Assembly: GCF_000802305.1 (NCBI RefSeq)
Contig: NZ_JTDK01000010.1
Location: 281,658 to 345,657, forward strand
Origin: Microbacterium mangrovi
Lineage (GTDB): Bacteria; Actinomycetota; Actinomycetes; Actinomycetales; Microbacteriaceae
Length of the DNA: 64,000 bases
Direction of reading: 5' to 3'
Shown: piece by piece, positions 17,032 to 26,175 of the stretch
How positions within the stretch are numbered: the stretch's first letter is position 1
Layout: each line of letters opens with the position of its first letter
Program-made: the position numbers and the translations under genes
The notes under the pieces: model-generated
Told to the model about the DNA's origin: nothing
What the model saw: only the letters and a program-made list of their open reading frames with translations
Databases searched by the model: none

Positions 17032-18027
17032 ATGGGGAGCGAATCGCGAGCAGGCAGGCCTCGGGCATCATCGCGGGAGACCCTCGCGGAGGCGGCGTGC
17101 GAACTCTTCCTGGAGCGCGGATACGCCGCGACCTCCGTCGGTGACATCGCCGCGCGCGTCGGCGTGAGTCGCTCGAGCTTCTTCAACTACTTCGCGTCGA
17201 AGGCCGACATCCTCTGGTCAGGACTCGACGAGCGGATCGCCGCCGCGGCATCCACGCTGGACTCCGCGGCAGACGTGGCGCGCGTCCCCGCGGCACTCGC
17301 GGCCTCGTTCGCCGGTTTCGCGCCGGACAGCCTGGCACTGGCCATCGTCAACGCGGAGGCGATGGGCATCGCCGACGAACTCACCCGGGAGGCCTCGATG
17401 CGCCGGGCGAGGATCGCCGACGCGGTCGCCCGGCGCCTCGAGCGCGACGGCCTCGAGCGGATGCGCGCCCAGATCTGCGCGGCGGCGTATGCGGCCGCGG
17501 TGATGTCCGCGATCTGGGAGTGGGCGCACGGCGGCGCGGGCCGCACCCCGCTGCCGCCGACCCTGGAGCGCGCGCTGGCGATGGTGCCGGAGACCGTGTC
17601 GGATGCCCGGGTGTCGCAGCTGCGGGTCGTCGTGGCCGCCGAAGACCTCGACGGTGCCGTCGCCTTCTATCGCGACGCCCTCGGGCTCGTCGAGCAGGAG
17701 TCCTACGACGGCGACGGCGATGCGCGGGTCGTGATCCTCGGCGCGGGGAGGGCGACCCTCGAGCTCGCCAATCCCGCCCAGGTGCGCTTCATCGACCGTG
17801 TGGAGACCGACGGCGTGACCAGTCCGCACATCCGGCTCGCGTTCGAGGTGGACGACACCGCCGCCGACAGCGCCCGCCTGGTGGACGCCGGCGCGGAGCT
17901 GCTCGCGACCGCTCGGGAGACCCCGTGGCGATCGATGAACGCGCGGCTCGCCGGGCCCGCCGACGTCCAGCTGACGCTCTTCCAGGAGCTCGGCACGCGC
18001 CCCGCCGGCGAGGGTGCCGCACGCTGA
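17032..18027 (+). CDS. TetR-type regulator fused to a VOC (glyoxalase-like) domain
   Basis: A 331-residue fusion. Residues 1-60 form a TetR/AcrR DNA-binding domain with the recognition motif SVGDIAARVGVSRSSFFNYFASK; residues 61-190 are an all-helical TetR-like core. From about residue 195 to 316 there is a VOC domain, beginning QLRVVVAAEDLDGAVAFYRDALGL and ending DVQLTLFQEL, of the glyoxalase/bleomycin-resistance type. The domains are joined without a stop, so the VOC part may sense or act on the ligand. The ATG is 6 bases after TAGGCT (17020-17025). lipB is divergent 95 bases away and is a possible target. Target and ligand are unknown. Confidence 0.88.
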   Translation: MGSESRAGRPRASSRETLAEAACELFLERGYAATSVGDIAARVGVSRSSFFNYFASKADILWSGLDERIAAAASTLDSAADVARVPAALAASFAGFAPDSLALAIVNAEAMGIADELTREASMRRARIADAVARRLERDGLERMRAQICAAAYAAAVMSAIWEWAHGGAGRTPLPPTLERALAMVPETVSDARVSQLRVVVAAEDLDGAVAFYRDALGLVEQESYDGDGDARVVILGAGRATLELANPAQVRFIDRVETDGVTSPHIRLAFEVDDTAADSARLVDAGAELLATARETPWRSMNARLAGPADVQLTLFQELGTRPAGEGAAR

Positions 18028-18088
18028 GAGCGCACGCCACGACGACACGGCCGGGGGACGGCATCCGCTCCCGTAAACTTGGATGATC

Positions 18089-19645
18089 ATGGCTACTTTC
18101 GGCACGCTCTCCGACAGGCTCACCGAGACCTTCCGCAATCTCCGCACCAAGGGCAAGCTCACGCCCGCCGACGTGGACGGCACCGTCCGCGAGATCCGGC
18201 GCGCGCTGCTCGACGCGGATGTCGCGCTGCCCGTCGTCAAGGAGTTCACCGCCAAGGTGCGCGAGCGCGCGCTCAGCGACGAGGTCAACAAGGCGCTGAA
18301 CCCCGCCCAGCAGGTGGTGCAGATCGTCAACGAGGAGCTCATCGCGATCCTGGGCGGCCAGCAGCGCCGCCTGCAGTTCGCGAAGAACCCGCCGACGGTG
18401 ATCATGCTCGCGGGCCTGCAGGGCTCGGGCAAGACGACCTTCGCCGGCAAGCTCGCCAAGATGCTCGAGTCGGACGGCCACACGCCGATGCTCGTCGCCG
18501 CCGACCTGCAGCGCCCCAACGCCGTGAACCAGCTCCAGGTGGTCGCCGAACGTGCCGGTGCCGCCATCTACGCCCCCGAGCCCGGCAACGGCGTCGGCGA
18601 CCCCGTCAAGGTGGCGCGCGACGGCGTCGAAGCCGCGCGCCGGCAGCAGTACGACACCGTCATCATCGACACCGCCGGACGCCTCGGCGTCGACGCCGAG
18701 CTGATGAAGCAGGCCGCCGACATCCGCCGTGCCGTCGATCCCGACGAGGTCCTCTTCGTCATCGACGCGATGATCGGCCAGGACGCCGTCAACACGGCCA
18801 AGGCCTTCCAGGAGGGTGTGGACTTCACCGGCGTCGTGCTGTCCAAGCTCGACGGCGACGCACGCGGCGGCGCCGCGCTCTCGGTCGCCTCGATCACCGG
18901 CCGCCCCATCATCTTCGCCTCCACGGGTGAGAACCTCGACGACCTCGAGCCCTTCCACCCCGACCGGATGGCCTCGCGCATCCTCGACCTCGGTGACATC
19001 CTCACTCTCATCGAGCAGGCGCAGCAGGCCTTCGACGAGGCCGAGGCGCTCAAGGTCGCCGAGAAGCTCGCGACCGAGACCTTCACGCTCGAAGACTTCC
19101 TGGACCAGATGCAGCAGTTCAAGAAGATGGGGTCGATGAAGAAGATGCTGTCGATGCTGCCCGGAACGGGGCAGATGAAGCAGCAGATCGACAACTTCGA
19201 CGAGCGCGAGATCGACCGCACCGAGGCGATCATCCGGTCCATGACCCCCTCCGAGCGACGCAACCCCAAGATCCTCAACGGGTCGCGCCGGCTGCGCATC
19301 GCGCGCGGCTGCGGCATGACGGTGACCGACGTCAACCAGCTCGTGCAGCGCTTCGACCAGGCCGCGAAAATGATGAAGACGGTCGCGCGCGGCGGCGTCC
19401 CGAACATTCCGGGAATGGGCCCGGTCGGCGGCAAGCCGGGCGCGTCGAGCAAGCGCGGCAAGCAGCAGAAGGCCAAGGGGTCCCGGTCGGGCAACCCGGC
19501 CAAGCGCGCCGCCGAGAACGCCGGCGCGGTCGCCGAGGCTCCGGCCGTTCAGGGGTCCGGCTTCGGGCTGGGCGGCGGCAAGCCGGGCGGTCAGCCGAGC
19601 GAGGCCGATCTCGCCGCCGTGCAGAAGCTCCTCGGCGGCCGCTGA
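18089..19645 (+). CDS. ffh: Signal recognition particle protein Ffh
   Basis: SRP GTPase that binds signal sequences and 4.5S RNA and pairs with FtsY. N domain first, then G1 GLQGSGKTTFAGKLA near residue 109, DTAGRLG and TKLDGD-type loop (here SKLDGDARGG), followed by the Met-rich M domain with the RNA-binding SGSRRLRIARGCG-like segment (here NGSRRLRIARGCG) and a long Gly/Lys-rich tail. Total 518 residues. A TAAACT hexamer precedes the start; ATG before ATFGTL is chosen, while another ATG two codons upstream is possible. The codon use is more C-biased than in neighbours, as expected of a highly expressed gene. Confidence 0.96.
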   Translation: MATFGTLSDRLTETFRNLRTKGKLTPADVDGTVREIRRALLDADVALPVVKEFTAKVRERALSDEVNKALNPAQQVVQIVNEELIAILGGQQRRLQFAKNPPTVIMLAGLQGSGKTTFAGKLAKMLESDGHTPMLVAADLQRPNAVNQLQVVAERAGAAIYAPEPGNGVGDPVKVARDGVEAARRQQYDTVIIDTAGRLGVDAELMKQAADIRRAVDPDEVLFVIDAMIGQDAVNTAKAFQEGVDFTGVVLSKLDGDARGGAALSVASITGRPIIFASTGENLDDLEPFHPDRMASRILDLGDILTLIEQAQQAFDEAEALKVAEKLATETFTLEDFLDQMQQFKKMGSMKKMLSMLPGTGQMKQQIDNFDEREIDRTEAIIRSMTPSERRNPKILNGSRRLRIARGCGMTVTDVNQLVQRFDQAAKMMKTVARGGVPNIPGMGPVGGKPGASSKRGKQQKAKGSRSGNPAKRAAENAGAVAEAPAVQGSGFGLGGGKPGGQPSEADLAAVQKLLGGR

Positions 19646-19675
19646 GTCCTCTGGCGGCGGGCCGGCGACCGGACG

Positions 19676-20395
19676 TCAGAGGGCGAAGCCGGCCGCGTCG
19701 CAGGCCGCCTCGACGTCGCCGAGCAGCACCCTCTGACCGGTCGCGGTGGGATGCTCGTCGTCGCTCTGCACAAGGTCGCTGTGTCCTGCGAGGGGCTGAC
19801 CGATGTCGATGTAGGTGCCGCCCACGCCCTGGACAGCCTGCTTGACCGCGGCCGAGCTGTACGCGATCTCGGCGGGTGCCGCGGACGGCTGGTTCCAGAG
19901 CGTGTTGATGCCCAGGATGCGCGCGTGCGGGAACTCGTGGTGCAATTCGTCCACCGTGGCCGTGGTCGCCGCGACGAGCGCCGACTCGCTCTGCGCATGA
20001 TCGTTGTCGGATCCCTGGACGACCACGATGTCGGGATGCTCGTGGAGGGCGGCCGGGATGAGGCCCGCGAAGTCGGTGCCGCAATCGCCGACGGCGACGA
20101 ATCCGCCCCCGTCGCAGCTGACGTTGTAGACCGTCTCGTCCCGGTCGTCGGCCAGCAGCGTCGGCCAGTCCTGGCCGGACTGCAGGCCGTGCCCGTTCAT
20201 GATCGAGTCGCCCAGCGCGGCGATGACCTGGCGTCCGGGGGGAGCGACGTGGCCCCGGTTCGCGCTGGGCGAGGCGGTCCTCGGAGCCGTGGTCCGCGAC
20301 TCCGCGGCCGCCATCGTCGAGCATCCTGCCAGTGCCAGCGCGAGTCCCGTGACGGTCACGGCGACGGCGGGCAGCAGACGGGGGAGGGGGCGCAT
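19676..20395 (-). CDS. SGNH-hydrolase-like lipoprotein, copy 1
   Basis: A 239-residue exported protein. A hydrophobic signal ends in the lipobox LALAGC near residue 24. The catalytic block I GDSIMNG (Ser nucleophile) follows near residue 60 and a likely Asp-x-x-His dyad occurs in SDDEHPTATGQ near residue 216, as in GDSL/SGNH esterases. An Asn in QGSDND and a Gly-rich CDGGGF could fill the oxyanion blocks. Very similar to the upstream gene 20506-21255. Start ATG is 7 bases after TACGGT (20403-20408). Substrate unknown; acyl-sugar or envelope esters are plausible. Convergent with ffh. Confidence 0.85.
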   Translation of the reverse strand: MRPLPRLLPAVAVTVTGLALALAGCSTMAAAESRTTAPRTASPSANRGHVAPPGRQVIAALGDSIMNGHGLQSGQDWPTLLADDRDETVYNVSCDGGGFVAVGDCGTDFAGLIPAALHEHPDIVVVQGSDNDHAQSESALVAATTATVDELHHEFPHARILGINTLWNQPSAAPAEIAYSSAAVKQAVQGVGGTYIDIGQPLAGHSDLVQSDDEHPTATGQRVLLGDVEAACDAAGFAL

Positions 20396-20505
20396 CCGTT
20401 CCACCGTACGCAGGAGGCGCCACCGCCGCCGCACGGGGCGTGGCGCCCTCTGCGAATGCATACGCGATGTTCAGCGGACGGTGAGACGGATGCAGAGAGA
20501 ACCGA

Positions 20506-21255
20506 TCAGATGGGCACGCCGGCGGCGTCGCACGCCTTCTTGACCTCCTCCATCAGCACCTGCTGGCCCGCGGCGTTCGGATGTTCACTGTCGCTCTGGA
20601 GCAGCTCAGGGTGTCCCTGCAGCGGCTGGCCGATGTCGATGTAGGTGCCGCCGACCGCCTTCACCGCGTTCTCGACGGCGGCCGAGCTGTAGGCGATCTC
20701 GGCCGGCGCGGGCGTCGGCTGGTTCCACAGCGTGTTGATGCCCACGATCTGCGCGTGCGGCAGGACGCGGTGCAGCTCGGCGACCATCGCGTTGGTCGCC
20801 GACGTCAGCGCGGCCTCGGTCTGCTTCTGGTCGTTGTCGGAACCCTGCACCAGCACGATGTCGGGATGCTGCGTCACACCGTCGGGGATCAGCCCGGCGA
20901 AGCTCGTGCCGCACGATCCCACCGCCACGAATCCGCCGCCGTCGCATCCGAGGTTGTACACCGTGTCATCCCGGTCGGCCGCGAGCAGACTCGGCCAGTC
21001 CTGGCTGTTCTCCAGGCCGTAGCCGTTCATGATCGAGTCGCCGATGCCGACCACGACGGGTTTGCCGGGGGCGTCGAAGTCCGTCGACGAGGGCGACGCG
21101 GCGGGGGTACCGCCCGCCGAGGATGAAGCCGGGGACGCCTGGCTCGGCGCCGATGCGGTGGGCGAGCTCGCGCCCGGCGATCCCGTCGTGCACCCGGCCA
21201 GCGCGGCGATCGCGGCGGCGATGACGAGGGGGACGAGCGTGCGCCGAACCAGCAT
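20506..21255 (-). CDS. SGNH-hydrolase-like lipoprotein, copy 2
   Basis: A 249-residue paralog of the downstream gene. Lipobox IAALAGC near residue 22 is followed by a 45-residue Ser/Pro/Ala-rich linker, presumably crossing the wall, then the catalytic GIGDSIMNGYG and the C-terminal SDSEHPNAAGQ. The two copies share almost the whole catalytic domain, including NTLWNQP and IDIGQPL, and differ mainly in signal and linker. ATG is 6 bases after TAACGT (21262-21267), so each copy appears to have its own leaderless promoter. Confidence 0.85.
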   Translation of the reverse strand: MLVRRTLVPLVIAAAIAALAGCTTGSPGASSPTASAPSQASPASSSAGGTPAASPSSTDFDAPGKPVVVGIGDSIMNGYGLENSQDWPSLLAADRDDTVYNLGCDGGGFVAVGSCGTSFAGLIPDGVTQHPDIVLVQGSDNDQKQTEAALTSATNAMVAELHRVLPHAQIVGINTLWNQPTPAPAEIAYSSAAVENAVKAVGGTYIDIGQPLQGHPELLQSDSEHPNAAGQQVLMEEVKKACDAAGVPI

Positions 21256-21328
21256 GAGGTCACGTTAGGAGGCCCGCAGGGTCCGCGGCACGTCGCCCCG
21301 GCTGACCGGGCGCATCCACAAGGGATGC

Positions 21329-22492
21329 TCAGCGACCGTCGAGCCGGGCCAGGTGCTCGTGCAGCGTCGGTCCGTCGCGGAACTCGCCGATCAGGTGCCG
21401 CACGACCTGGCGGAGGTCGCCCGCGTACTCGTCGGCCACGCGCAACTGACGCTCCGAGCTCGATCCCTCGGTGAGGATGGTGTGCAGGCCGCTGAGCTCG
21501 CGGGAGCAGCCGAGGTCGTTCGCGACCGGTTCGAGCCGCTCGACGGTCTCGGCGATGTGCGCCCGGACCGCGCGCTGCGAGCCGGCGGAGTCGCCGATGA
21601 CCTCGGCATCGAGGCCGTACCGGGCCGCCCGCCACTTGTTCTCCCGCACGAACCACGGCTGCAGCGTGGGAAGGGAGCGACCGGCATCCAGCTCCCGCGA
21701 GAAGTGCTCCACGAGCACCTGCACGAGAGCAGCGACGGCGGCCAGTTCCGGGAGGGTCGACATCCCGTCGCAGGCGCGCACCTCGATCGTTCCCCACCGC
21801 GGGGCGGGGCGGATGTCCCAGCGCACCTCCGTGGCGTCGGCGATCACGCCGGTGGCGGTCATGTCGTCGAGGTAGCCCTCGAACGCGGGCCAGTCCGTGA
21901 GCGGCCACGGCAGCCCGGCTGTCGGCAGCTGCTGGAAGACGAGCGCCCGATTGGAGGCGTATCCGGTGCGCTCGCCCGCCCAGAACGGACTCGACGCGGA
22001 CAGCGCCTGCAGGTGCGGCAGGTACACGCTCAGCGCCCCGACGATCGGCATCACCTTCGAGACGTCCTCGACGCCGACGTGGATGTGGATGCCCCAGATC
22101 ATCATGTTGCGGCCCCACCACTGGGTGCGATCGATCAGGGTGTGGTACCGCGTCTTGTCGGTGACCTCCTGGTCGTACCACTGCGCGAACGGGTGACTGC
22201 CGGCGCACAGCAGCTCGATGCCGCGCGGATCGGTCACGCGGCGCACGGCGGCGATCGCGTCGGCGATGTCGTGCACGGCGTCGGCCACCGACGCCCCGAC
22301 CCCGCTCGTGACCTCGACGGTGTTGGTGAGCAGCTCGCCGGTCACCGTGTAGCGGGCGGGAGCGGCATCCGCCATCGCCGCGAGCACCTCGGGGGCGCGC
22401 GGGACCAGGTCGCCGGTGGCGCCGTCGGCCAGCATCAGCTCCCACTCCAGGCCCACGGTGGAGCGGGCGGAGGTCGCGAAAGGTTCCGTCAT
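21329..22492 (-). CDS. Carboxylate-amine ligase, YbdK / glutamate-cysteine ligase type 2 family
   Basis: A 387-residue ATP-grasp-unrelated GCS2-family enzyme that forms gamma-glutamyl-type amide bonds in vitro; the physiological substrate is uncertain. Recognisable blocks are TVGLEWELML near residue 13, TNTVEVTSG, the catalytic strand GIHIHVGVED near residue 140, and FVRENKWRAARYGLDA near residue 300. The ATG at 22492 sits behind GAGGAG with a 6-base spacer; upstream in-frame ATGs have no such site. Actinobacteria use mycothiol rather than glutathione, so a role in glutathione synthesis is not assumed. Confidence 0.88.
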   Translation of the reverse strand: MTEPFATSARSTVGLEWELMLADGATGDLVPRAPEVLAAMADAAPARYTVTGELLTNTVEVTSGVGASVADAVHDIADAIAAVRRVTDPRGIELLCAGSHPFAQWYDQEVTDKTRYHTLIDRTQWWGRNMMIWGIHIHVGVEDVSKVMPIVGALSVYLPHLQALSASSPFWAGERTGYASNRALVFQQLPTAGLPWPLTDWPAFEGYLDDMTATGVIADATEVRWDIRPAPRWGTIEVRACDGMSTLPELAAVAALVQVLVEHFSRELDAGRSLPTLQPWFVRENKWRAARYGLDAEVIGDSAGSQRAVRAHIAETVERLEPVANDLGCSRELSGLHTILTEGSSSERQLRVADEYAGDLRQVVRHLIGEFRDGPTLHEHLARLDGR

Positions 22493-22660
22493 GAGGGTCT
22501 CCTCGATTCCGGACTGCGCGGGCTTGCGTTGTCGGCTCATCATGGCATGGTGTGCGTCCCTCGTCGGTGAGCGCGTCAGGGGGCGACACATCCGCGCCGC
22601 GGATGCCGACTCCGCGCGCGCCGCGTGACGTGTCGGTTCGCGGCATCCCGCATGATCTGG

Positions 22661-22786
22661 CAGAATTGATGGTCGGACCGGTGCCCGACCCTCTATCCGG
22701 CATCGTCCGCCCCTTCGAGCTTCCGCCGGGTGTGCACCCCACGCTCCAGGCGATGTTCCTCCTTTTCACACACATTCAGGAGAATC
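22661..22786 (+). promoter_or_regulatory. rpsP promoter and leader
   Basis: A CAGAAT -10 box at 22661-22666 has no obvious -35. Transcription should begin near 22673, inside a hairpin with arms GGTCGG (22671-22676) and CCGACC (22685-22690). The leader then runs about 110 bases to an AGGAG ribosome binding site before the rpsP GTG. The same CAGAAT box precedes rplS, so the two ribosomal genes may share control. The hairpin arms are short, and structure-based regulation is only a suggestion. Confidence 0.45.
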
Positions 22787-23209
22787 GTGGCTGTCAAGAT
22801 CCGTCTCAAGCGTCTCGGCAAGATCCGTGCACCGTACTACCGCATCGTCGTGGCCGACTCGCGCACCAAGCGCGACGGCCGTGTCATCGAGGAGATCGGC
22901 AAGTACCACCCGACCGAGAACCCGTCGTTCATCGAGGTCGACTCGGACCGCGCCCAGTACTGGCTCTCCGTCGGCGCGCAGCCGACCGAGCAGGTGCTCG
23001 CCATCCTCAAGCTGACCGGCGACTGGGGCAAGTTCAAGGGCGACGCCAACGCCGTCTCGACCGTTCAGGTCGCCGAGGGCAAGGCCGAGTTCCAGGCCGA
23101 CGCCGCCAAGAAGTCGGTCGTCAAGCCCAAGGCCGAGAAGAAGGCCGAGGAGCCCGCCGCCGAGGCTCCCGAGGCCGCCGAGGCCGACGCTTCGGCAGAC
23201 GCCGAGTAA
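22787..23209 (+). CDS. rpsP: 30S ribosomal protein S16
   Basis: Small-subunit assembly protein. The core begins [20 protein letters not shown] and includes the [14 protein letters not shown] segment. The 140-residue length exceeds the usual about 80 because of a Lys/Glu/Ala-rich C-terminal tail from about residue 100, seen in actinobacteria. The GTG start follows AGGAG with a normal spacer. It heads the rpsP-khpA-rimM-trmD operon; khpA begins 5 bases after the stop. Confidence 0.96.
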   Translation: MAVKIRLKRLGKIRAPYYRIVVADSRTKRDGRVIEEIGKYHPTENPSFIEVDSDRAQYWLSVGAQPTEQVLAILKLTGDWGKFKGDANAVSTVQVAEGKAEFQADAAKKSVVKPKAEKKAEEPAAEAPEAAEADASADAE

Positions 23210-23214
23210 TCGCC

Positions 23215-23445
23215 GTGCTGGCTGCCGCGCTCGAGCACGTCGTCAAGGGGATCGTCGATCACCCGGACGACGTCCGCATCGACTCGTCCACGTCGTCCCG
23301 CGGGGACGTGCTGGAAGTGCACGTCCACCCCGACGACCGCGGACGCGTCATCGGGCGCGGCGGCCGCACAGCGAAGGCCCTGCGCACCCTCATCGGTGCG
23401 CTGGCCGAAGGCCGCCGGGTCCGCGTCGACGTCGCGGACGACTGA
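23215..23445 (+). CDS. khpA: KH-domain RNA-binding protein KhpA (YlqC family)
   Basis: A 76-residue single KH-domain protein. The RNA-binding loop reads GRVIGRGGRTAKALRT near residues 43-58, with the GxxG motif. KhpA partners with KhpB in cell-size control and RNA binding in other Gram-positives. The GTG start lies 5 bases after the rpsP stop; the frame is open far upstream, but that part is the shadow of rpsP. Its stop overlaps the rimM start in a TGATG arrangement. Confidence 0.92.
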   Translation: MLAAALEHVVKGIVDHPDDVRIDSSTSSRGDVLEVHVHPDDRGRVIGRGGRTAKALRTLIGALAEGRRVRVDVADD

Positions 23446-24074
23446 TGGCCGAAGTCAAAGTCCCTCGCCGTGATGCACAGCCGCCGAGGGCGCAGCTTCG
23501 CGTGGGGCGCCTGGTCAAGGCGCACGGCCTCAAGGGCGCGCTGAAGCTCGAGCTCTACACCGACGACCCGGACGGGCGCTTCGTCCCGGGCGCCTCGTTC
23601 ACGCTTCAGGTGCCGGAGTCGTCCCCGTGGCACAGCCAGACGATCACGGTTCGCGAGTTCCGGTGGATGAACTCCCACCCGGTCGTGTTCTTCGAGGGCG
23701 TCGACGACCGCACCGCTGCCGAGTCGCTCGTCAAGGCGATCCTGTGGGTGGATGAGGACGCCGCGGCATCCGAACCCGAAGACGACGCGTGGTACGACCA
23801 CCAGCTCACCGGCCTCGACGTCGTGCGCGACGGTGCCGTCGTCGGCACGGTCACCCGCGTCGACCACCTGCCCGCGCAGGACCTGCTGATCGTGCGCAGC
23901 GGCGACCGCGACGTGCTGGTGCCGTTCGTCAAAGCGATCGTGCCCGAGGTCGACATCGCGGCCGGCCGCATCATCGTGACGCCGCCTGCCGGGCTCTTCG
24001 AAGACCTTCCGGCCGACGACTCCGAAGCTCCCGAAGAGGTCTCCGCCGAGGGCGACGATCCCTCCGAGGACTGA
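23445..24074 (+). CDS. rimM: Ribosome maturation factor RimM
   Basis: Assembly factor for the 30S head that binds S19. The 209-residue protein has the N-terminal RimM beta-barrel ([19 protein letters not shown] near residues 18-36) and a PRC-barrel domain starting about residue 112 ([11 protein letters not shown]). The C-terminal 25 residues are acidic. Start ATG overlaps the khpA stop by one base, and trmD begins one base after its stop, so the four genes are tightly coupled. Confidence 0.95.
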   Translation: MAEVKVPRRDAQPPRAQLRVGRLVKAHGLKGALKLELYTDDPDGRFVPGASFTLQVPESSPWHSQTITVREFRWMNSHPVVFFEGVDDRTAAESLVKAILWVDEDAAASEPEDDAWYDHQLTGLDVVRDGAVVGTVTRVDHLPAQDLLIVRSGDRDVLVPFVKAIVPEVDIAAGRIIVTPPAGLFEDLPADDSEAPEEVSAEGDDPSED

Positions 24075-24075
24075 C

Positions 24076-24768
24076 GTGCGCATCGACGTCCTGACGATCT
24101 TCCCGTCCTTCTTCGACGTCCTCGAGGTGTCGCTGCTCGGAAAGGCGCGCTCCGCGGGACTCCTCGACGTCCGCGTCCACGATCTGCGCGAGTGGACGCA
24201 CGATCGTCACCGCACCGTCGACGACACCCCGTACGGCGGCGGTGCCGGCATGGTCATGAAGCCCGAGCCGTGGGGAGAGGCGCTGGATGCCGTCACCCAA
24301 GATTCCGAGCGCCCCGTGATCGTGTTCCCGTCGCCCGCAGGGGAGGTGTTCTCCCAGCGCACCGCCCGCGACCTCGTCGAGACGGACCACCTCGTGTTCG
24401 GCTGCGGCCGCTACGAGGGGATCGACGAGCGCGTGTTCGCCTACGCGGCCACCCTCGGGGAAGTCCGCCTCATGAGCCTCGGCGACTACGTCCTCAACGG
24501 GGGAGAAGTGGCGGCCATGGCGATGATCGAAGCGGTCGGCCGCCTCGTGCCGGGCGTGGTCGGCAATCCCGAGAGCCTCGTCGAGGAATCCCACGAAGAC
24601 GGCCTGCTGGAGTACCCCTCGTACACGAAGCCGTCGTCGTGGCGCGGGTACGACGTCCCTCCGATCCTGCTCAGCGGAAACCACGGGGCAATCGCCGCGT
24701 GGCGTCGCGAGCAGCAGGTGCAGCGCACGATCGAACGGCGCCCCGACCTGCTGCCCGGGAACGACTGA
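24076..24768 (+). CDS. trmD: tRNA (guanine37-N1)-methyltransferase TrmD
   Basis: Methylates G37 next to the anticodon, preventing frameshifting. The 230-residue SPOUT enzyme has the N-terminal [13 protein letters not shown], the [11 protein letters not shown] segment near residues 50-60, and the trefoil-knot SAM site with [12 protein letters not shown] and [11 protein letters not shown] near residues 110-145. GTG start directly after rimM. Last gene of the rpsP operon here; the usual next gene, rplS, is 1.6 kb away behind map and a membrane gene. Only 16 bases separate it from convergent map, containing a small GCACC/GGTGC dyad. Confidence 0.96.
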   Translation: MRIDVLTIFPSFFDVLEVSLLGKARSAGLLDVRVHDLREWTHDRHRTVDDTPYGGGAGMVMKPEPWGEALDAVTQDSERPVIVFPSPAGEVFSQRTARDLVETDHLVFGCGRYEGIDERVFAYAATLGEVRLMSLGDYVLNGGEVAAMAMIEAVGRLVPGVVGNPESLVEESHEDGLLEYPSYTKPSSWRGYDVPPILLSGNHGAIAAWRREQQVQRTIERRPDLLPGND

Positions 24769-24784
24769 GCGCACCCGGGGTGCG

Positions 24785-25567
24785 TCAGTCGACGCCCAGG
24801 AACGACCGGTCCGTCAGGACGATGGGGCCGTCGGCGGTGACGGCCACGGTGTGCTCGGAGTGCGCTCCGCGCGAGCCGTCGACGCTGCGCAGGGTCCAGC
24901 CGTCGGGGTCGGTCACGAGACGGTCGGTCGTCGCGAGCAGCCAGGGCTCGAGCGCCACGACCAGTCCCGCCCGCAGGGGGTACCCGCGGCCCGCCTTGCC
25001 GTCGTTGGGGACGTGCGGATCGCCGTGCATGATGCGTCCGACGCCGTGGCCGCCGAAGTCGGTGTTGATCGAGTAGCCCGCGCCGTGCGAGACGTCCGCG
25101 ATCGCCGCCGAGATGTCGCCGATGCGGTTGCCGACCGTCGCGGCGGCGATGGCGGCATCCAGAGCGCGCTCGGTGGTCTCGATCAGCCTCAGGTCTTCGT
25201 CGCGCGGGGTGCCGACCACGAAGGACACCGCCGAGTCGGCGACCCAGCCGTCGACGGAGACGGCGAAGTCCAGCGACACGAGGTCGCCGTCGCGCAGGTC
25301 GTAGTCGAAGGGCAGGCCGTGCAGCACGGCGTCGTTGACGGACGTGCAGATCACCTTGCCGAAGGGGCTCGCCCCGAACGACGGGTGGTAGTCGATGTAG
25401 CAGGACTCGGCACCGGCTCGCCGGATGAGGTCGTGGGCGCGCTGATCGATGGCGAGGAGGTTCGTGCCCACCCTCGTCTCGTCCCGCAGGGTCGCGAGTG
25501 TCTCCGCCACGAAACGCCCGGCGGGGCGCATGGCTTCGATCTCGGCAGGGGTGCGCAGCTCGATCAT
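24785..25567 (-). CDS. map: Methionine aminopeptidase, type I
   Basis: Removes initiator Met from nascent proteins. The 260-residue protein has all five metal ligands in order: Asp in SLDFAVSVDGW, a second Asp in WVADSA, His in GGHGVGR, Glu in ALEPWL and Glu in AHSEHTV. The substrate His is in VLHGLPFD. The ATG before IELRTPAEIEAM is preferred because GAGAGGAAA lies upstream; in-frame codons further upstream do not resemble the family. Map genes often lie near secY or elsewhere; here it separates trmD from rplS and is transcribed against them. Confidence 0.95.
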   Translation of the reverse strand: MIELRTPAEIEAMRPAGRFVAETLATLRDETRVGTNLLAIDQRAHDLIRRAGAESCYIDYHPSFGASPFGKVICTSVNDAVLHGLPFDYDLRDGDLVSLDFAVSVDGWVADSAVSFVVGTPRDEDLRLIETTERALDAAIAAATVGNRIGDISAAIADVSHGAGYSINTDFGGHGVGRIMHGDPHVPNDGKAGRGYPLRAGLVVALEPWLLATTDRLVTDPDGWTLRSVDGSRGAHSEHTVAVTADGPIVLTDRSFLGVD

Positions 25568-25703
25568 CGGTTTCCTCTCGGCGAGTCGTCTCATTCTCTC
25601 GCTGTTCCTATCCTCGCCGATCCGGGTGCGCGCGTCTGTGAGGATGCCGCGGGCTCCCGGCGGTCCGGTCCGCCGGACCCGGACCGCGCGTACCATCAGA
25701 GGC

Positions 25704-26168
25704 ATGTGGCTGCGACGTGCGTTCTACGGCTGGCTGTTCCCGGCCGCGTTCATCCTGCCGCTCTGGCTGTTCATCGGATGGGGCGTGTTCAGCGCCGGCG
25801 GGTGGGCCTTTCTCTGGGTCGTGCTGATCGCCATCCCCTCGGTGTTCATCGGGCAGCTGATCCTCACCCTCATGGTGCGCGCCCGACCTTCGGCGCGCTC
25901 GGCCCGCGCGGTCTCGTGGTGGGACGTGCTCGGCTTCACGGTCTGGCACTGCCTGACGATCTCCCTCGCGTTCTTCGCGGCATCGTGGTGGCTGCCCGTG
26001 ATGATCCTGACGGTCTGCGTGGGCCTCGGGATGTTCTGGCTCGAGATCTGGCAGCTGATGCGCGAAGCGGTGCGGATCATGCCCGGTTCCAGCGCCGGAG
26101 GCGCGGCTTCGACCGGCCGGCGCGGCGACGTGTTCGTCATCACCGAGACGGACTCCTCCCAGCGTTGA
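25704..26168 (+). CDS. Small membrane protein, four predicted TM segments
   Basis: A 154-residue protein of unknown function. Hydrophobic stretches at about residues 9-30, 35-57, 75-95 and 98-118 suggest four membrane helices; the N-terminus is Arg-rich and the C-terminal 35 residues are polar, which fits both ends in the cytoplasm. Conserved-looking Trp and Phe residues are frequent. ATG is 7 bases after TACCAT (25691-25696), a leaderless start. Its stop is 31 bases before the rplS promoter. Homologs may be labelled permeases in databases, but nothing here supports a transport role. Confidence 0.75.
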   Translation: MWLRRAFYGWLFPAAFILPLWLFIGWGVFSAGGWAFLWVVLIAIPSVFIGQLILTLMVRARPSARSARAVSWWDVLGFTVWHCLTISLAFFAASWWLPVMILTVCVGLGMFWLEIWQLMREAVRIMPGSSAGGAASTGRRGDVFVITETDSSQR

Positions 26169-26175
26169 GCCCGTT

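Noticed and set aside
16298..17071. N-terminally extended LipB
   Set aside because: The extra 45 codons would run through the divergent promoter region and lack LipB similarity; GTG at 16936 has a good ribosome binding site.
22552..23445. A 297-codon frame joining the rpsP region to khpA
   Set aside because: Only the last 77 codons have KH-domain character; the rest is the off-frame reading of rpsP. The real khpA start is the GTG at 23215.
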